The notes beneath the pieces are model-generated. The model made no database searches. It had not been told where the DNA came from and saw only the letters and a program-made list of their open reading frames with translations. A stretch of DNA of 64,000 nt from Candidatus Poribacteria bacterium (GTDB lineage: Bacteria; Poribacteria; WGA-4E; WGA-3G): the NCBI GenBank assembly GCA_012267415.1, contig JAAXGN010000015.1, positions 62,001-126,000 on the forward strand, written 5' to 3'. Shown piece by piece: positions 42,901 through 50,109 of this stretch (positions within the stretch are counted from its first letter, which is position 1; each line of letters opens with the position of its first letter). The position numbers were made by a program, and so were the translations under genes.

Positions 42901-43180
42901 CAAGGTTGAGACTTTTTTTTGGATATCCAATTCCAAGGTCAACTTACCAACAAGTTGTTCAAGTTGAGTGATCCGCTCTTGAGACGCATTTGTCTTTTTA
43001 TCAAGGGGTTTAAAGAGGGTTGCCGCATTTTCAAGAAGCTGGCGTTTCCATGTTGAGAGTTGAACATCGCTGATGTTATGCTTGCGACAGAGTTCCGCTT
43101 GTGAACTTTGACCACACAGTGCCTCAATTACAACTTCAGCTTTAAACTCTGGGGTGAATCTTCTTAGTTTGGTTCTCCAT
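42892..43180 (-). pseudogene. IS3 orfA, broken near its start
   Basis: The frame R-R-F-T-P-E-F-K-A-E-V-V ... A-E-L-C-R-K-H-N-I-S-D-V ... K-R-Q-L-L-E is intact from about 43165 to the TGA at 42892 (helix-turn-helix plus coiled coil), but the only ATG, at 43180, is two bases out of frame with it (M-E-N-Q-T-K then K-I-H instead of R-R-F). A two-base deletion close to the start explains this. The orfB frame begins about 90 bases later, overlapping in the usual IS3 manner. Confidence 0.75.
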
Positions 43181-43301
43181 CAATTTTCTCCTTTTGATTT
43201 GATTGTAATTATATCACAATCTTATCTTAGGTAGTGGTCTAAATTTTCAATGGCAGTACATGGGTCTCGTCTGTGAGACTGCGTTGATTTCCTTCTTAAA
43301 A

Positions 43302-44063
43302 TTAATTAAATATAGACTTTATATCCATATTAGATTTAACGATACCAAAATTGTATATGTCCTTATACTTATCGGTCACACGCTTAACTAAATCTATAAA
43401 CCATTCTGGTGCAAAAGGATATACTACAACATCTTTAATAAGCATTGAAATATCTACTTTGATATATTTACCATTATAATATTTATGATAGTCAACAGGA
43501 TCTATTCCATCATAGAATCTTGTTATGGCTCTTAACTCTTTTTCATGTTCAAAGCTTGTTCTTTTAAATAAAAATCGCTCTATAAATCTTTCAAATTCTA
43601 CTGGAATATCATGGTTGTTGTCAGTGTATTGAATAGCACCGATATATATGTCTTCATCACATATAAAGCTTGATTTGAAAGAACCAATATCAGTTTTTAC
43701 GGCAATTCCGCTTTCTGTATTTGAGTATAACTTCCACATAGCTTCTGATTCACAAGGGTTAATATGCCAACAATTAATAAAAGTCTGTTTTGCATTCTCC
43801 TTTAATATATTTGGAAAACCTATCATATCTACTATTTCTGCTATTTTCTCATCAACATTAATCATTCGATCTTGAAACATTTGATCTTGGTGTGATAAAA
43901 ACTCTTTAGTTATAGCCCCTTCAAAAGGATCGCCTAAATTATTTGGTGTTGAGAAGAATAACGATTCTGTTTCTAACATGGACAAATATTTTGTGAGGTT
44001 CATATATCTCCATATTGTTGTGTCGTCTGGAGGCAATTTAAAAGATGAATGTTCTCTATACAT
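43302..44063 (-). CDS. DUF2971-type protein
   Basis: 253 residues. The DUF2971 pattern is present: I-W-R-Y-M-N-L-T-K-Y-L-S-M-L, F-F-S-T-P-N-N-L-G-D-P-F-E-G, C-W-H-I-N-P-C-E-S-E-A-M-W-K-L-Y and a late K-E-L-R-A-I-T-R. Such proteins are common on mobile and defence islands; activity is unknown. The gene is visibly richer in A+T than its neighbours, which fits recent acquisition. It lies between the IS3 element and motif site 3. No good ribosome site is seen upstream. Confidence 0.75.
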   Translation of the reverse strand: MYREHSSFKLPPDDTTIWRYMNLTKYLSMLETESLFFSTPNNLGDPFEGAITKEFLSHQDQMFQDRMINVDEKIAEIVDMIGFPNILKENAKQTFINCWHINPCESEAMWKLYSNTESGIAVKTDIGSFKSSFICDEDIYIGAIQYTDNNHDIPVEFERFIERFLFKRTSFEHEKELRAITRFYDGIDPVDYHKYYNGKYIKVDISMLIKDVVVYPFAPEWFIDLVKRVTDKYKDIYNFGIVKSNMDIKSIFN

Positions 44064-44109
44064 AATTTAATTCTTTTTAACTGCAGCAATTAGGGAATTA
44101 GTAATTTTT

Positions 44110-44131
44110 TACGGAATCAGTCGTTTTGGAC
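44110..44131. repeat. 22-bp motif, site 3
   Basis: TACGGAATCAGTCGTTTTGG-AC, same orientation as sites 1 and 2. It lies just upstream of the DUF2971 gene; the gap 44064-44329 contains only sites 3 and 4 and AT-rich sequence. Confidence 0.65.
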
Positions 44132-44305
44132 TTAAGAAAATATCTAAATAACGGTATAAACCCAGTAAACATAAGGGGTATTGCCTAATTTAATTCTCAC
44201 AACAAGGATATTCTTTATTCTTTTGAGGACCCTTGGTTCGTCGTTCTAAATGCAGACCAAATAAGGAAACGATGCCCTTTTGACAGAAAATGTCAAATTT
44301 CCCAT

Positions 44306-44327
44306 GTCCAAAACTACTTATTCCGTA
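44306..44327. repeat. 22-bp motif, site 4 (inverted)
   Basis: GTCCAAAACTACTTATTCCG-TA, opposite orientation, ending three bases before the stop codon of the methyltransferase gene. Confidence 0.65.
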
Positions 44328-44329
44328 GT

Positions 44330-45769
44330 TTATTTGGTCTGAATTATTTTTCTGTCCTTCAATTTTTGTATCAATTCTGCTTGCGTGCCAGTTCCTTTCA
44401 TAGAGTTACAAGATGTGCATAATAGTTGCAGGTTTTCTATACGGTTATCGATGCCTTTGCTTTGTGGTATGATGTGATCAACAGATAGATTTCTATAATG
44501 AAATTCGTATTGACAACCATTGCACCTACCTTCTTGCTTCCCAAAGAGTTCAGGTTTGTGCGTTTGGTATGTAGACAATTGCTCTTGTATTGCGAGTTCT
44601 TCCGCGTTATCCATCCGCTGTGGCACGTCACTTGTAACAGTAACATCAGACATCTGAATTGGTGAAAACAATGCACCTTGTTCACTTGCTTCTTCAAGGC
44701 GTAATTTTGTGATAACTTCTGCTGATGGTGAGATGTCAATGCCTATCCATTGACGTTGCAACTTCTCTGCTGCTACACAAGCAGTAGCACACCCGCAAAA
44801 CGGATCTAAGACTATATCACCTTCATTGGAAGAAGCTTTGATTATCCTATCAAGAAGTGCAAGCGGTTTTTGAGTTGGATATCCTGTCCGTTCTTTCCTT
44901 GATGCAATAGGTATATCAAGCCATAGTGTACCAATGGGTTTTCCTTGATATTTGTCTGCATAAGATTTACGGAGTGGTCTTTTCCCTTCACGCCAAATAA
45001 TATCACCTGCTTCATCCATTTCAATTAATTTCTCTCTACTTACGCGCCAACCTGATGGATGGGGATTCCTTATACCTTTATATTCATAGCATAAATTGGG
45101 TCGCGCTCCCATTGAAGGTTGACAAAAGAGTGGAGTTCCTGTGTTATATCTGCGTCCGTTTGAATCGGTGTGGGGGAATTTTTCCACTACTTCTTTTTTT
45201 GTTAAAGGGTAGACTACTTTATTATGTGTAAATTTCTTTGATTTAGAATAATGAAAAATGTTGTCGGTATCTTTTCCAAGTGACCTGCTATCAAATTGAC
45301 TACCCTTTGCGCGCCCTCCTGCTCTTTGCCACACAATTTCGTTTCTAAAGTTACTTTTGCCAAATAGACTATCTAATATTAACTTTAAGTAATGACTTGC
45401 TGATGGATCACAGTGCAGATAAATACAACCTATCGGCTTTAAAATACGATGCATTTCAAAGAGTCGGATTGCCATTGCTGTTAGATATATACGCATGGAC
45501 TTATTATGAGTTGTTTCTGATGCTTTAATAATTTGGTAAAGTGCTTCATGTTCCGCCGCGATTTGTCCGTGCCATTCATATTTGATGTCCACATCTGTCC
45601 AAATATCCTTGAATTCTGCCCCTTCTGCGGGTGAACCGATTGGGGCTTTCCATTGTTTTCCTGATTTGAACGGCGGATCAAGATATATCAAGTCAATTGT
45701 TTGGCTATCTATGCCCCGCATTATATCAAGATTATCAGCAATAAATAGGGATCGGTTTACTACGTTCAT
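44330..45769 (-). CDS. DNA methyltransferase fused to C-terminal HNH nuclease
   Basis: 479 residues. Catalytic D-P-P-F is at 31-34 (motif IV) and the AdoMet-binding motif I variant V-L-D-P-F-C-G-C-A-T-A near 322, the order of beta-class N4C/N6A methyltransferases, with a recognition region between (G-A-R-P-N-L-C-Y-E-Y and neighbours). Residues about 414-457 form an HNH domain (C-N-G-C ... D-H-I-I-P-Q-S-K-G ... N-L-Q-L-L-C-T-S-C-N), with four cysteines for zinc. Methylase and nuclease in one chain could form a self-contained modification/restriction or nicking unit. No separate R-M gene is beside it. It is AT-rich like the rest of the island. Confidence 0.88.
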   Translation of the reverse strand: MNVVNRSLFIADNLDIMRGIDSQTIDLIYLDPPFKSGKQWKAPIGSPAEGAEFKDIWTDVDIKYEWHGQIAAEHEALYQIIKASETTHNKSMRIYLTAMAIRLFEMHRILKPIGCIYLHCDPSASHYLKLILDSLFGKSNFRNEIVWQRAGGRAKGSQFDSRSLGKDTDNIFHYSKSKKFTHNKVVYPLTKKEVVEKFPHTDSNGRRYNTGTPLFCQPSMGARPNLCYEYKGIRNPHPSGWRVSREKLIEMDEAGDIIWREGKRPLRKSYADKYQGKPIGTLWLDIPIASRKERTGYPTQKPLALLDRIIKASSNEGDIVLDPFCGCATACVAAEKLQRQWIGIDISPSAEVITKLRLEEASEQGALFSPIQMSDVTVTSDVPQRMDNAEELAIQEQLSTYQTHKPELFGKQEGRCNGCQYEFHYRNLSVDHIIPQSKGIDNRIENLQLLCTSCNSMKGTGTQAELIQKLKDRKIIQTK

Positions 45770-45845
45770 GAGAAATCACCTTATTATGTGTATTTGTCCT
45801 TGAGAATATATTTTGTTGGATTATACGTTATTAGACAAAATATAA

Positions 45846-45918
45846 CCTCTGTATGTCGCAGAGGCGTGCTATAAATATAACCATAGGAGCATTGACAACA
45901 TATTTGACAAGTTTGACA
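45846..45918. promoter_or_regulatory. Hairpin and three TTGACA repeats upstream of the methyltransferase
   Basis: CCTCTG-N7-CAGAGG (45846-45864) is followed by TTGACA at 45892, 45904 and 45913. Spacings of 12 and 9 bp are too short for overlapping -35 boxes of one promoter; a repressor or C-protein-like operator is possible. A short open frame across this region is not supported as a gene. Otherwise I see nothing in 45770-46060. Confidence 0.4.
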
Positions 45919-46060
45919 ATGAAAATATGCCATGAGCAAAGAAACATAACAGATTATCGCATTATACAAAATCGGTGCTATTTCTTTAATACAGTTATTG
46001 GAATATATCACGAAATATAATGCGGAAAAGCCCGCTTTGGTGTAAATGGTAAAATCAACA

Positions 46061-46303
46061 TTAGTCTGAATTCTCATCAAGCTCAAGAGTTTCTTCAATT
46101 GTCTCATTTATTTTTTGAATCTTTAAAATCATTGAATGACAAACAGCGATCTGCTGGACAATCTTATCCATTAGATCGTCGGCGGAATCCGAAGCATCAG
46201 AGGTATTACGTGTCTCTATAAAATCGCCATATTCGTTAAGCATAGACCTTAACGTGTCAAGATTTTCGCGCACGACAGATTTTATTTTCAATTCACCAGT
46301 CAT
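46061..46303 (-). CDS. Small acidic coiled-coil protein, 80 aa
   Basis: Start at 46303, where AAGGAGG is six bases upstream; the longer frame to 46333 has no ribosome site. The product is helical and acidic throughout (E-N-L-D-T-L-R-S-M-L-N-E-Y, I-Q-K-I-N-E-T-I-E-E-T-L-E-L-D-E) with no cysteine pattern or membrane segment. No family recognised. It lies 18 bp before the lipoprotein gene in the same direction, so the two are probably co-transcribed. Confidence 0.6.
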   Translation of the reverse strand: MTGELKIKSVVRENLDTLRSMLNEYGDFIETRNTSDASDSADDLMDKIVQQIAVCHSMILKIQKINETIEETLELDENSD

Positions 46304-46351
46304 AAAAACCTCCTTATTTAGATTGAGGGGCAAAAGCTCCTCTTGTTATAG

Positions 46352-46804
46352 TTAGTTGATTAGTGGTTTAGCAATCATTACGAATCCTAAAACATCATTG
46401 ACAACATAATGACCGTATACATAAAGGGTCATTTTGTCTTGTTTTCTTACATCATCAGGAGTGCCTAAAACACTGATAACATGTTTTATAGTGGTTTTGG
46501 AATCATACGTATATAGAACAGTCATTTGACCACCAATTGACTTAGTCGCCACATGTTGTGGAGTTCCCAATTCCCGAAGCCTGCTTTCCACAACTGCATT
46601 GCGTTGTGCAAGCTTCCTATCCCTTTCCGCTTGAATTGCCAATTGCCGTTTTTGGGATTCTATTTCTGCGTCCAAAATAGAATCAGTGGCAGCAATACCA
46701 GTCCCTACAAATCCTTCCGAAAAATCCGACATTCCCTGCGGTGAACAACCATTGAGTATGGCAAATAAAGATAGGAGTAAAATTACACAAACCAATATCT
46801 TCAT
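46352..46804 (-). CDS. Lipoprotein, BamE/SmpA-like repeats possible
   Basis: 150 residues. N-terminal hydrophobic segment ending in lipobox L-N-G-C with Cys near 20, so it should be lipid-anchored after export. A charged helical middle (S-Q-K-R-Q-L-A-I-Q-A-E-R-D-R-K-L-A-Q-R) is followed by two short G-T-P-x-x-V-x-K motifs, reminiscent of SmpA/OmlA-like small lipoproteins, though similarity is weak. It belongs to the accessory island and precedes the 46061 gene by 48 bp. Confidence 0.55.
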   Translation of the reverse strand: MKILVCVILLLSLFAILNGCSPQGMSDFSEGFVGTGIAATDSILDAEIESQKRQLAIQAERDRKLAQRNAVVESRLRELGTPQHVATKSIGGQMTVLYTYDSKTTIKHVISVLGTPDDVRKQDKMTLYVYGHYVVNDVLGFVMIAKPLIN

Positions 46805-47035
46805 AACGCACCTCTATTATTTGTGAGGGGAAATTTCCCCCACGCAATTCTCCTTAGATAAAGAAATCACTTCATTGAATTCTTTTAGAGTAAGCGTGTA
46901 CTTTCTCTCCCCCGCGTATCAACACGCTCTATTATTAAGGGATGCAGGATTATCTTCATGTTCCAAATAAATGCTCTTTTCCAATGTCCTTATACTTACC
47001 AAAAATCCTTGCGTTTCACACATTGCTTTTCTCCC

Positions 47036-47063
47036 TTGACAGTTTTTAATAGAGCAGTATACT
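47036..47063 (+). promoter_or_regulatory. Promoter of a truncated gene start
   Basis: TTGACA (47036-47041), 16 bp, TATACT (47058-47063), followed by an AGGTGTC/GACACCT hairpin and then the short frame at 47116. Confidence 0.55.
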
Positions 47064-47115
47064 ATAAAAGAACAAAGGTGTCAAGAGACACCTATTTTAG
47101 GCGAAAGAGATAACC

Positions 47116-47172
47116 CATGAACCCAAACTACGAAAGGGCAGACATCCTTGTTGATCAACTGTTGTCAGTCTA
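47116..47172 (+). pseudogene. Gene start cut off at motif site 5
   Basis: ATG at 47116 after AAAGAGATAACC reads M-N-P-N-Y-E-R-A-D-I-L-V-D-Q-L-L-S-V and then stops in the 22-bp motif at 47168-47189. A promoter and leader with no gene behind them, interrupted exactly at the repeat, suggest the downstream part was removed by rearrangement. The parent gene cannot be named. The rest of 46805-47244 is AT-rich without genes. Confidence 0.4.
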
Positions 47173-47189
47173 AAACTACTTATTTCGTA
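47168..47189. repeat. 22-bp motif, site 5 (inverted)
   Basis: GTCTAAAACTACTTATTTCG-TA. With sites 1-4 it frames the accessory genes between 41.9 and 47.2 kb. Confidence 0.6.
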
Positions 47190-47244
47190 TTTGAGAATAA
47201 AATTCTCTTTTTCTAAATAAATAATGTTGTAGACTTACATCAAT

Positions 47245-47484
47245 TCAACTACGTTTATTTCCATCTAAGAATATATGTCCTGAGATTATGTGGTGCGCGT
47301 ATACTGATGCCTTTTGGAATAGGGTTGGATATAGGTCAATACCACCGAATTTGGCTGCAACAGCCTCAACCAAATACTGTAGTTGACCTTCCTTAAGAAT
47401 CTTGTAGTTTCCAACGTGATTCTCAGCAACTATCAGAATGTCCTCAATTGTCAGATAGGTTAAGTGTTGCCTAAGATTTTCCAT
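47245..47484 (-). pseudogene. Truncated second doc copy
   Basis: 78 residues match the first doc copy almost perfectly (I-L-I-V-A-E-N-H-V-G-N-Y-K here), then the frame ends directly after D-G-N-K-R with one extra serine. Sequence identity between the copies stops at 47250/41261. The catalytic motif is present but the C-terminal helices that complete the Fic fold are missing, so activity is doubtful. It overlaps its TPR gene by 25 bases like the first copy. Confidence 0.8.
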
Positions 47485-47756
47485 GCGCGGTCGTATTTTT
47501 CTCGAATTTCGTCTGAGACAACGATTGTCGTCATTTTCATTTTTCTTGCAGTTTCAAGATCGGATCTGGCTTTTTCCCATTCTCCAAGCCGTAACCACGA
47601 ACCTCCACGATAGTAATATGCATCAGCATAATCAGGTTTGAGTTCTATCGCTTTAGTATAATTTTCAATAGCAAGGTCGACTTTGCCTTTCTTGCTATTT
47701 TCTAATCCAGTGTTAAGATATTTTTCAGCCAGTTCTTGATTCCGGTCTATCATCAT
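47460..47756 (-). CDS. TPR-repeat protein, second copy
   Basis: 98 residues, near-identical to 41471-41767 (M-M-I-D-R-N-Q-E-L-A-E-K-Y-L-N-T-G-L here). Both TPR units and the basic R-K-M-K-M end are retained, and AAGAGG precedes the ATG. It survives intact next to a truncated doc, which would leave this partner without a full toxin. The duplicated block extends to about 47825 in non-coding sequence. Confidence 0.75.
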   Translation of the reverse strand: MMIDRNQELAEKYLNTGLENSKKGKVDLAIENYTKAIELKPDYADAYYYRGGSWLRLGEWEKARSDLETARKMKMTTIVVSDEIREKYDRAWKILGNT

Positions 47757-47834
47757 ATTACCTCTTCTTATTGCGAAGACTTATGATTTATGATACCATG
47801 CAACACGGTCAAATTCAACAGAATTTCTGGGTAT

Positions 47835-48168
47835 GGGTGTGTAAATTTTTCGTCACCATAATCGTCAATCTAAGAAGATAAATTTGATCTATTAGTGTCC
47901 TCAGTCCCGTAGGGACGCTATGTTTATAGATCATGATTGTACACCCGTTCTTTAGTCCCGTAGGGACGATATGTACAAAATAAGGCAATAACATAAACAT
48001 ATCGTCCCTACGGGACTAAAGAGGGTTAGGATAACGTTTTTCTATAAACATAGCGTCCCTACGGGACTAAAGGCATACTCATAACAAATTAATCCTTGTA
48101 AATTGACACGTAAGGTGACAAAAATATACATGCCAGAGGGAATCCAGTGACAAAAACTATACACACCC
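47835..48168. mobile_element. 334-bp element with inverted ends and 9-bp target duplication
   Basis: Ends start GGGTGTGTAAATTTTTCGTC and are repeated in reverse at 48147-48168; TCTGGGTAT flanks both sides (47826-47834 and 48169-48177). The other copy of the surrounding duplicated block (near 41833) lacks the element and reads through. Inside, four palindromic units of TTTAGTCCCGTAGGGACG lie as two pairs facing each other, with ATATGT or CTATGT next to them. No gene is seen. It ends 28 bp before the next start codon. Confidence 0.85.
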
Positions 48169-48195
48169 TCTGGGTATGGATAAAGATAAAAAATT

Positions 48196-49026
48196 ATGAA
48201 ACTGAGTTGCCTTCCTGTATCTCTTTATGATGATATATTCTCTGGGAAAAGTTCAATAGCAGACTGGATCCGTTTCGGTGCAGAATTAGGGTTAGATGCT
48301 GTTGATTTTAGCATCAAGTTTTTTCCTCACCGCGATCATAAGTTGATTAATACTATACGTACTGTTTTAGCAAAACGCGGTTTAGAAGCATGTATGCTTG
48401 CCTGTTATTGCGATTTCACGCATCCAGATTTGACACAGCGGTCACAGGAATTAACTGATCTGCAGTCTGATATTGTCTTAGCTAAGGATTTAGGTGCAAC
48501 ATTCATAAGGGTGACAGCAGGACAGGATCATCCTGGTATTGATCGCGAGGACGGAATTAAATGGGTTACAGATGGTTTCCGTCGCGCACTTGACGCAGCA
48601 GAAAAACACGGGATTACACTCGCTTATGAAAATCATACGAAAGGGGCACCGTGGCAGTATTGGGATTTTTCACAACCGACTGAGATTTTCCTACAAATCC
48701 TTGATAAACTTTCAGATACCCCCTTAGGTGTATGCTTTGACACAGCGAACCCGCTCGTGCTAAATGAAGACGTATTGGGATTATTGGAACAGGTCATTGA
48801 TCGCGTGGTTGTGCTACATGTTTTTGATATGCATGAAGCAGGTTCGTTTGATCCTGTGCGTGTTGGGACCGGTGTTTCACCGATCCCTCAAATATTTCAA
48901 CGTATGCGTCAAAACGGTTATGACGGCTGGTTGAGTATTGAGGAAGCCAGTAAGCAAGGACGACAAGGTTTTGAGGAATCTGTCCAATATGTCAAACAAA
49001 CATGGGAACAAGCATCAGCCACGTGA
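48196..49026 (+). CDS. Sugar phosphate isomerase/epimerase (AP endonuclease 2-type TIM barrel)
   Basis: 276 residues. The xylose-isomerase-like barrel is clear: L-G-L-D-A-V-D-F-S-I, a metal Glu near 150 in Y-E-N-H-T-K-G-A, D near 183 in V-C-F-D-T-A-N-P, H near 211 in V-V-L-H-V-F-D-M-H, and a late W-L-S-I-E-E-A metal ligand. Members epimerise keto sugars or cyclitols. It sits just after the 334-bp element and is convergent with the PhyH gene, overlapping it by 12 bp. Cytosolic; substrate not determinable. Confidence 0.88.
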   Translation: MKLSCLPVSLYDDIFSGKSSIADWIRFGAELGLDAVDFSIKFFPHRDHKLINTIRTVLAKRGLEACMLACYCDFTHPDLTQRSQELTDLQSDIVLAKDLGATFIRVTAGQDHPGIDREDGIKWVTDGFRRALDAAEKHGITLAYENHTKGAPWQYWDFSQPTEIFLQILDKLSDTPLGVCFDTANPLVLNEDVLGLLEQVIDRVVVLHVFDMHEAGSFDPVRVGTGVSPIPQIFQRMRQNGYDGWLSIEEASKQGRQGFEESVQYVKQTWEQASAT

Positions 49027-49866
49027 GGGTTCACTCATGTTTTCACGTGCCTGACGAGACAGTTCTGCGAGATGTCCATCATTAGCCGTCACCTGTTCAA
49101 GGTGTATCTCACGTTCAGGGGTTGCAGTGTTCACCATTTTCTCACCATATTTTCGATCTATCCAAAATCGTGCTGAACCCCCAATATAAGCACGTAATGC
49201 ATCCAATTTTTCATCTGGATATCGCTGACAGAGATTCATCGTGAACATCCGTCTGCGTTTACCGCCACCGAATGCCGCATGTTTGGTATTGTGGTTAAAC
49301 AGGACAAGGTCTCCAGGCGTTGTTTCAAATACCACTGCGGGTACATCTTTCCCGTGAATCTCCCATACTTCTTGACTTTTGCCAGCTTGCTGACTCAAAC
49401 TATCTGCATAGATGTCGCTAAACAGGTGGCTCCCTGGGATAACTCTTAGTGCACCGGTATCGCGTGTAAGAGGATCAAGATAGAATGCGATCTTTATATG
49501 CAGTGGGTCGTCAAGTCTATGTCCACCATCAGAATGCCATCCCGTATCACCGACATAGAAATTCCCGTCACTTCCCATGTAGTTGAAATCATCGCCAAGT
49601 AAGGTTTTGGCAATGGTCAGAATTCTGGGGTCATCTAACAACGATGATAATTCTTCGCTCTGGTCAATAAAGGGTACAATACAAGAACGCGCTGTTCCTT
49701 CGTGAGGTCTTCCGTTATGTCCTCCGCCTCTCTCTTTCCACACGGTTTCAAATGCCTCTTGAATCGCTTCTATACGATCCGCCATCAATTGGGGAAAGCT
49801 TAGGTATCCAAAGGTTCTGAAGAAATTTACCTCAGCATCGGTCAGACTGTAATCGTGTTGATTCAT
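49015..49866 (-). CDS. Phytanoyl-CoA dioxygenase (PhyH) family protein
   Basis: 283 residues. The Fe(II)/2-oxoglutarate facial triad is visible: H and D in W-H-S-D-G-G-H near 112-114 and a late H in F-N-H-N-T-K-H-A-A near 205, with R-V-I-P-G-S-H as the usual strand. PhyH enzymes hydroxylate small molecules using oxygen; the family is expanded in marine and Poribacteria-like genomes. AGGAG is seven bases upstream of the ATG. Substrate unknown. Confidence 0.92.
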   Translation of the reverse strand: MNQHDYSLTDAEVNFFRTFGYLSFPQLMADRIEAIQEAFETVWKERGGGHNGRPHEGTARSCIVPFIDQSEELSSLLDDPRILTIAKTLLGDDFNYMGSDGNFYVGDTGWHSDGGHRLDDPLHIKIAFYLDPLTRDTGALRVIPGSHLFSDIYADSLSQQAGKSQEVWEIHGKDVPAVVFETTPGDLVLFNHNTKHAAFGGGKRRRMFTMNLCQRYPDEKLDALRAYIGGSARFWIDRKYGEKMVNTATPEREIHLEQVTANDGHLAELSRQARENMSEPSRG

Positions 49867-50109
49867 ATTTACATTCTCCTATTTGCAATGAAGATTAAAT
49901 AAATAATCAGGTAATTCTACTAATAAGACTCATCGTAGGAGTAAGGTTTCGTAGGGGCGGCCCATTATATATAATGACCCCGCCCGCGTATTACCCAATT
50001 TATAACTTAATCTTCATCATATATAGAGGTATCATAGCATACAGTAGGATACTGCTGCAATAGGAAATTCTGCTGGTGGGAACCTGGGTTTGAAATTCTC
50101 GGGGTGCAC

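Larger units (their letters stand above)
42023..43255 (-). mobile_element. IS3-family element, decayed
   Basis: A 1233-bp unit with 21-bp imperfect inverted ends that begin TGCCAT and end TGGCA (TG...CA as in IS3). It holds degenerate orfA and orfB on the minus strand. No convincing target duplication is visible at the edges. Confidence 0.85.

Noticed and set aside
45784-46107. Minus-strand open frame of 107 codons between the methyltransferase and the small acidic gene
   Set aside because: Begins inside the 46061 gene and spans the hairpin and TTGACA repeats; composition is that of non-coding AT-rich DNA.
47905-48075. CRISPR-like set of repeats around TTTAGTCCCGTAGGGACG
   Set aside because: There are only four units, in two opposite orientations, with unequal spacing. 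They lie inside the 334-bp element with target duplication, so they are part of that element.
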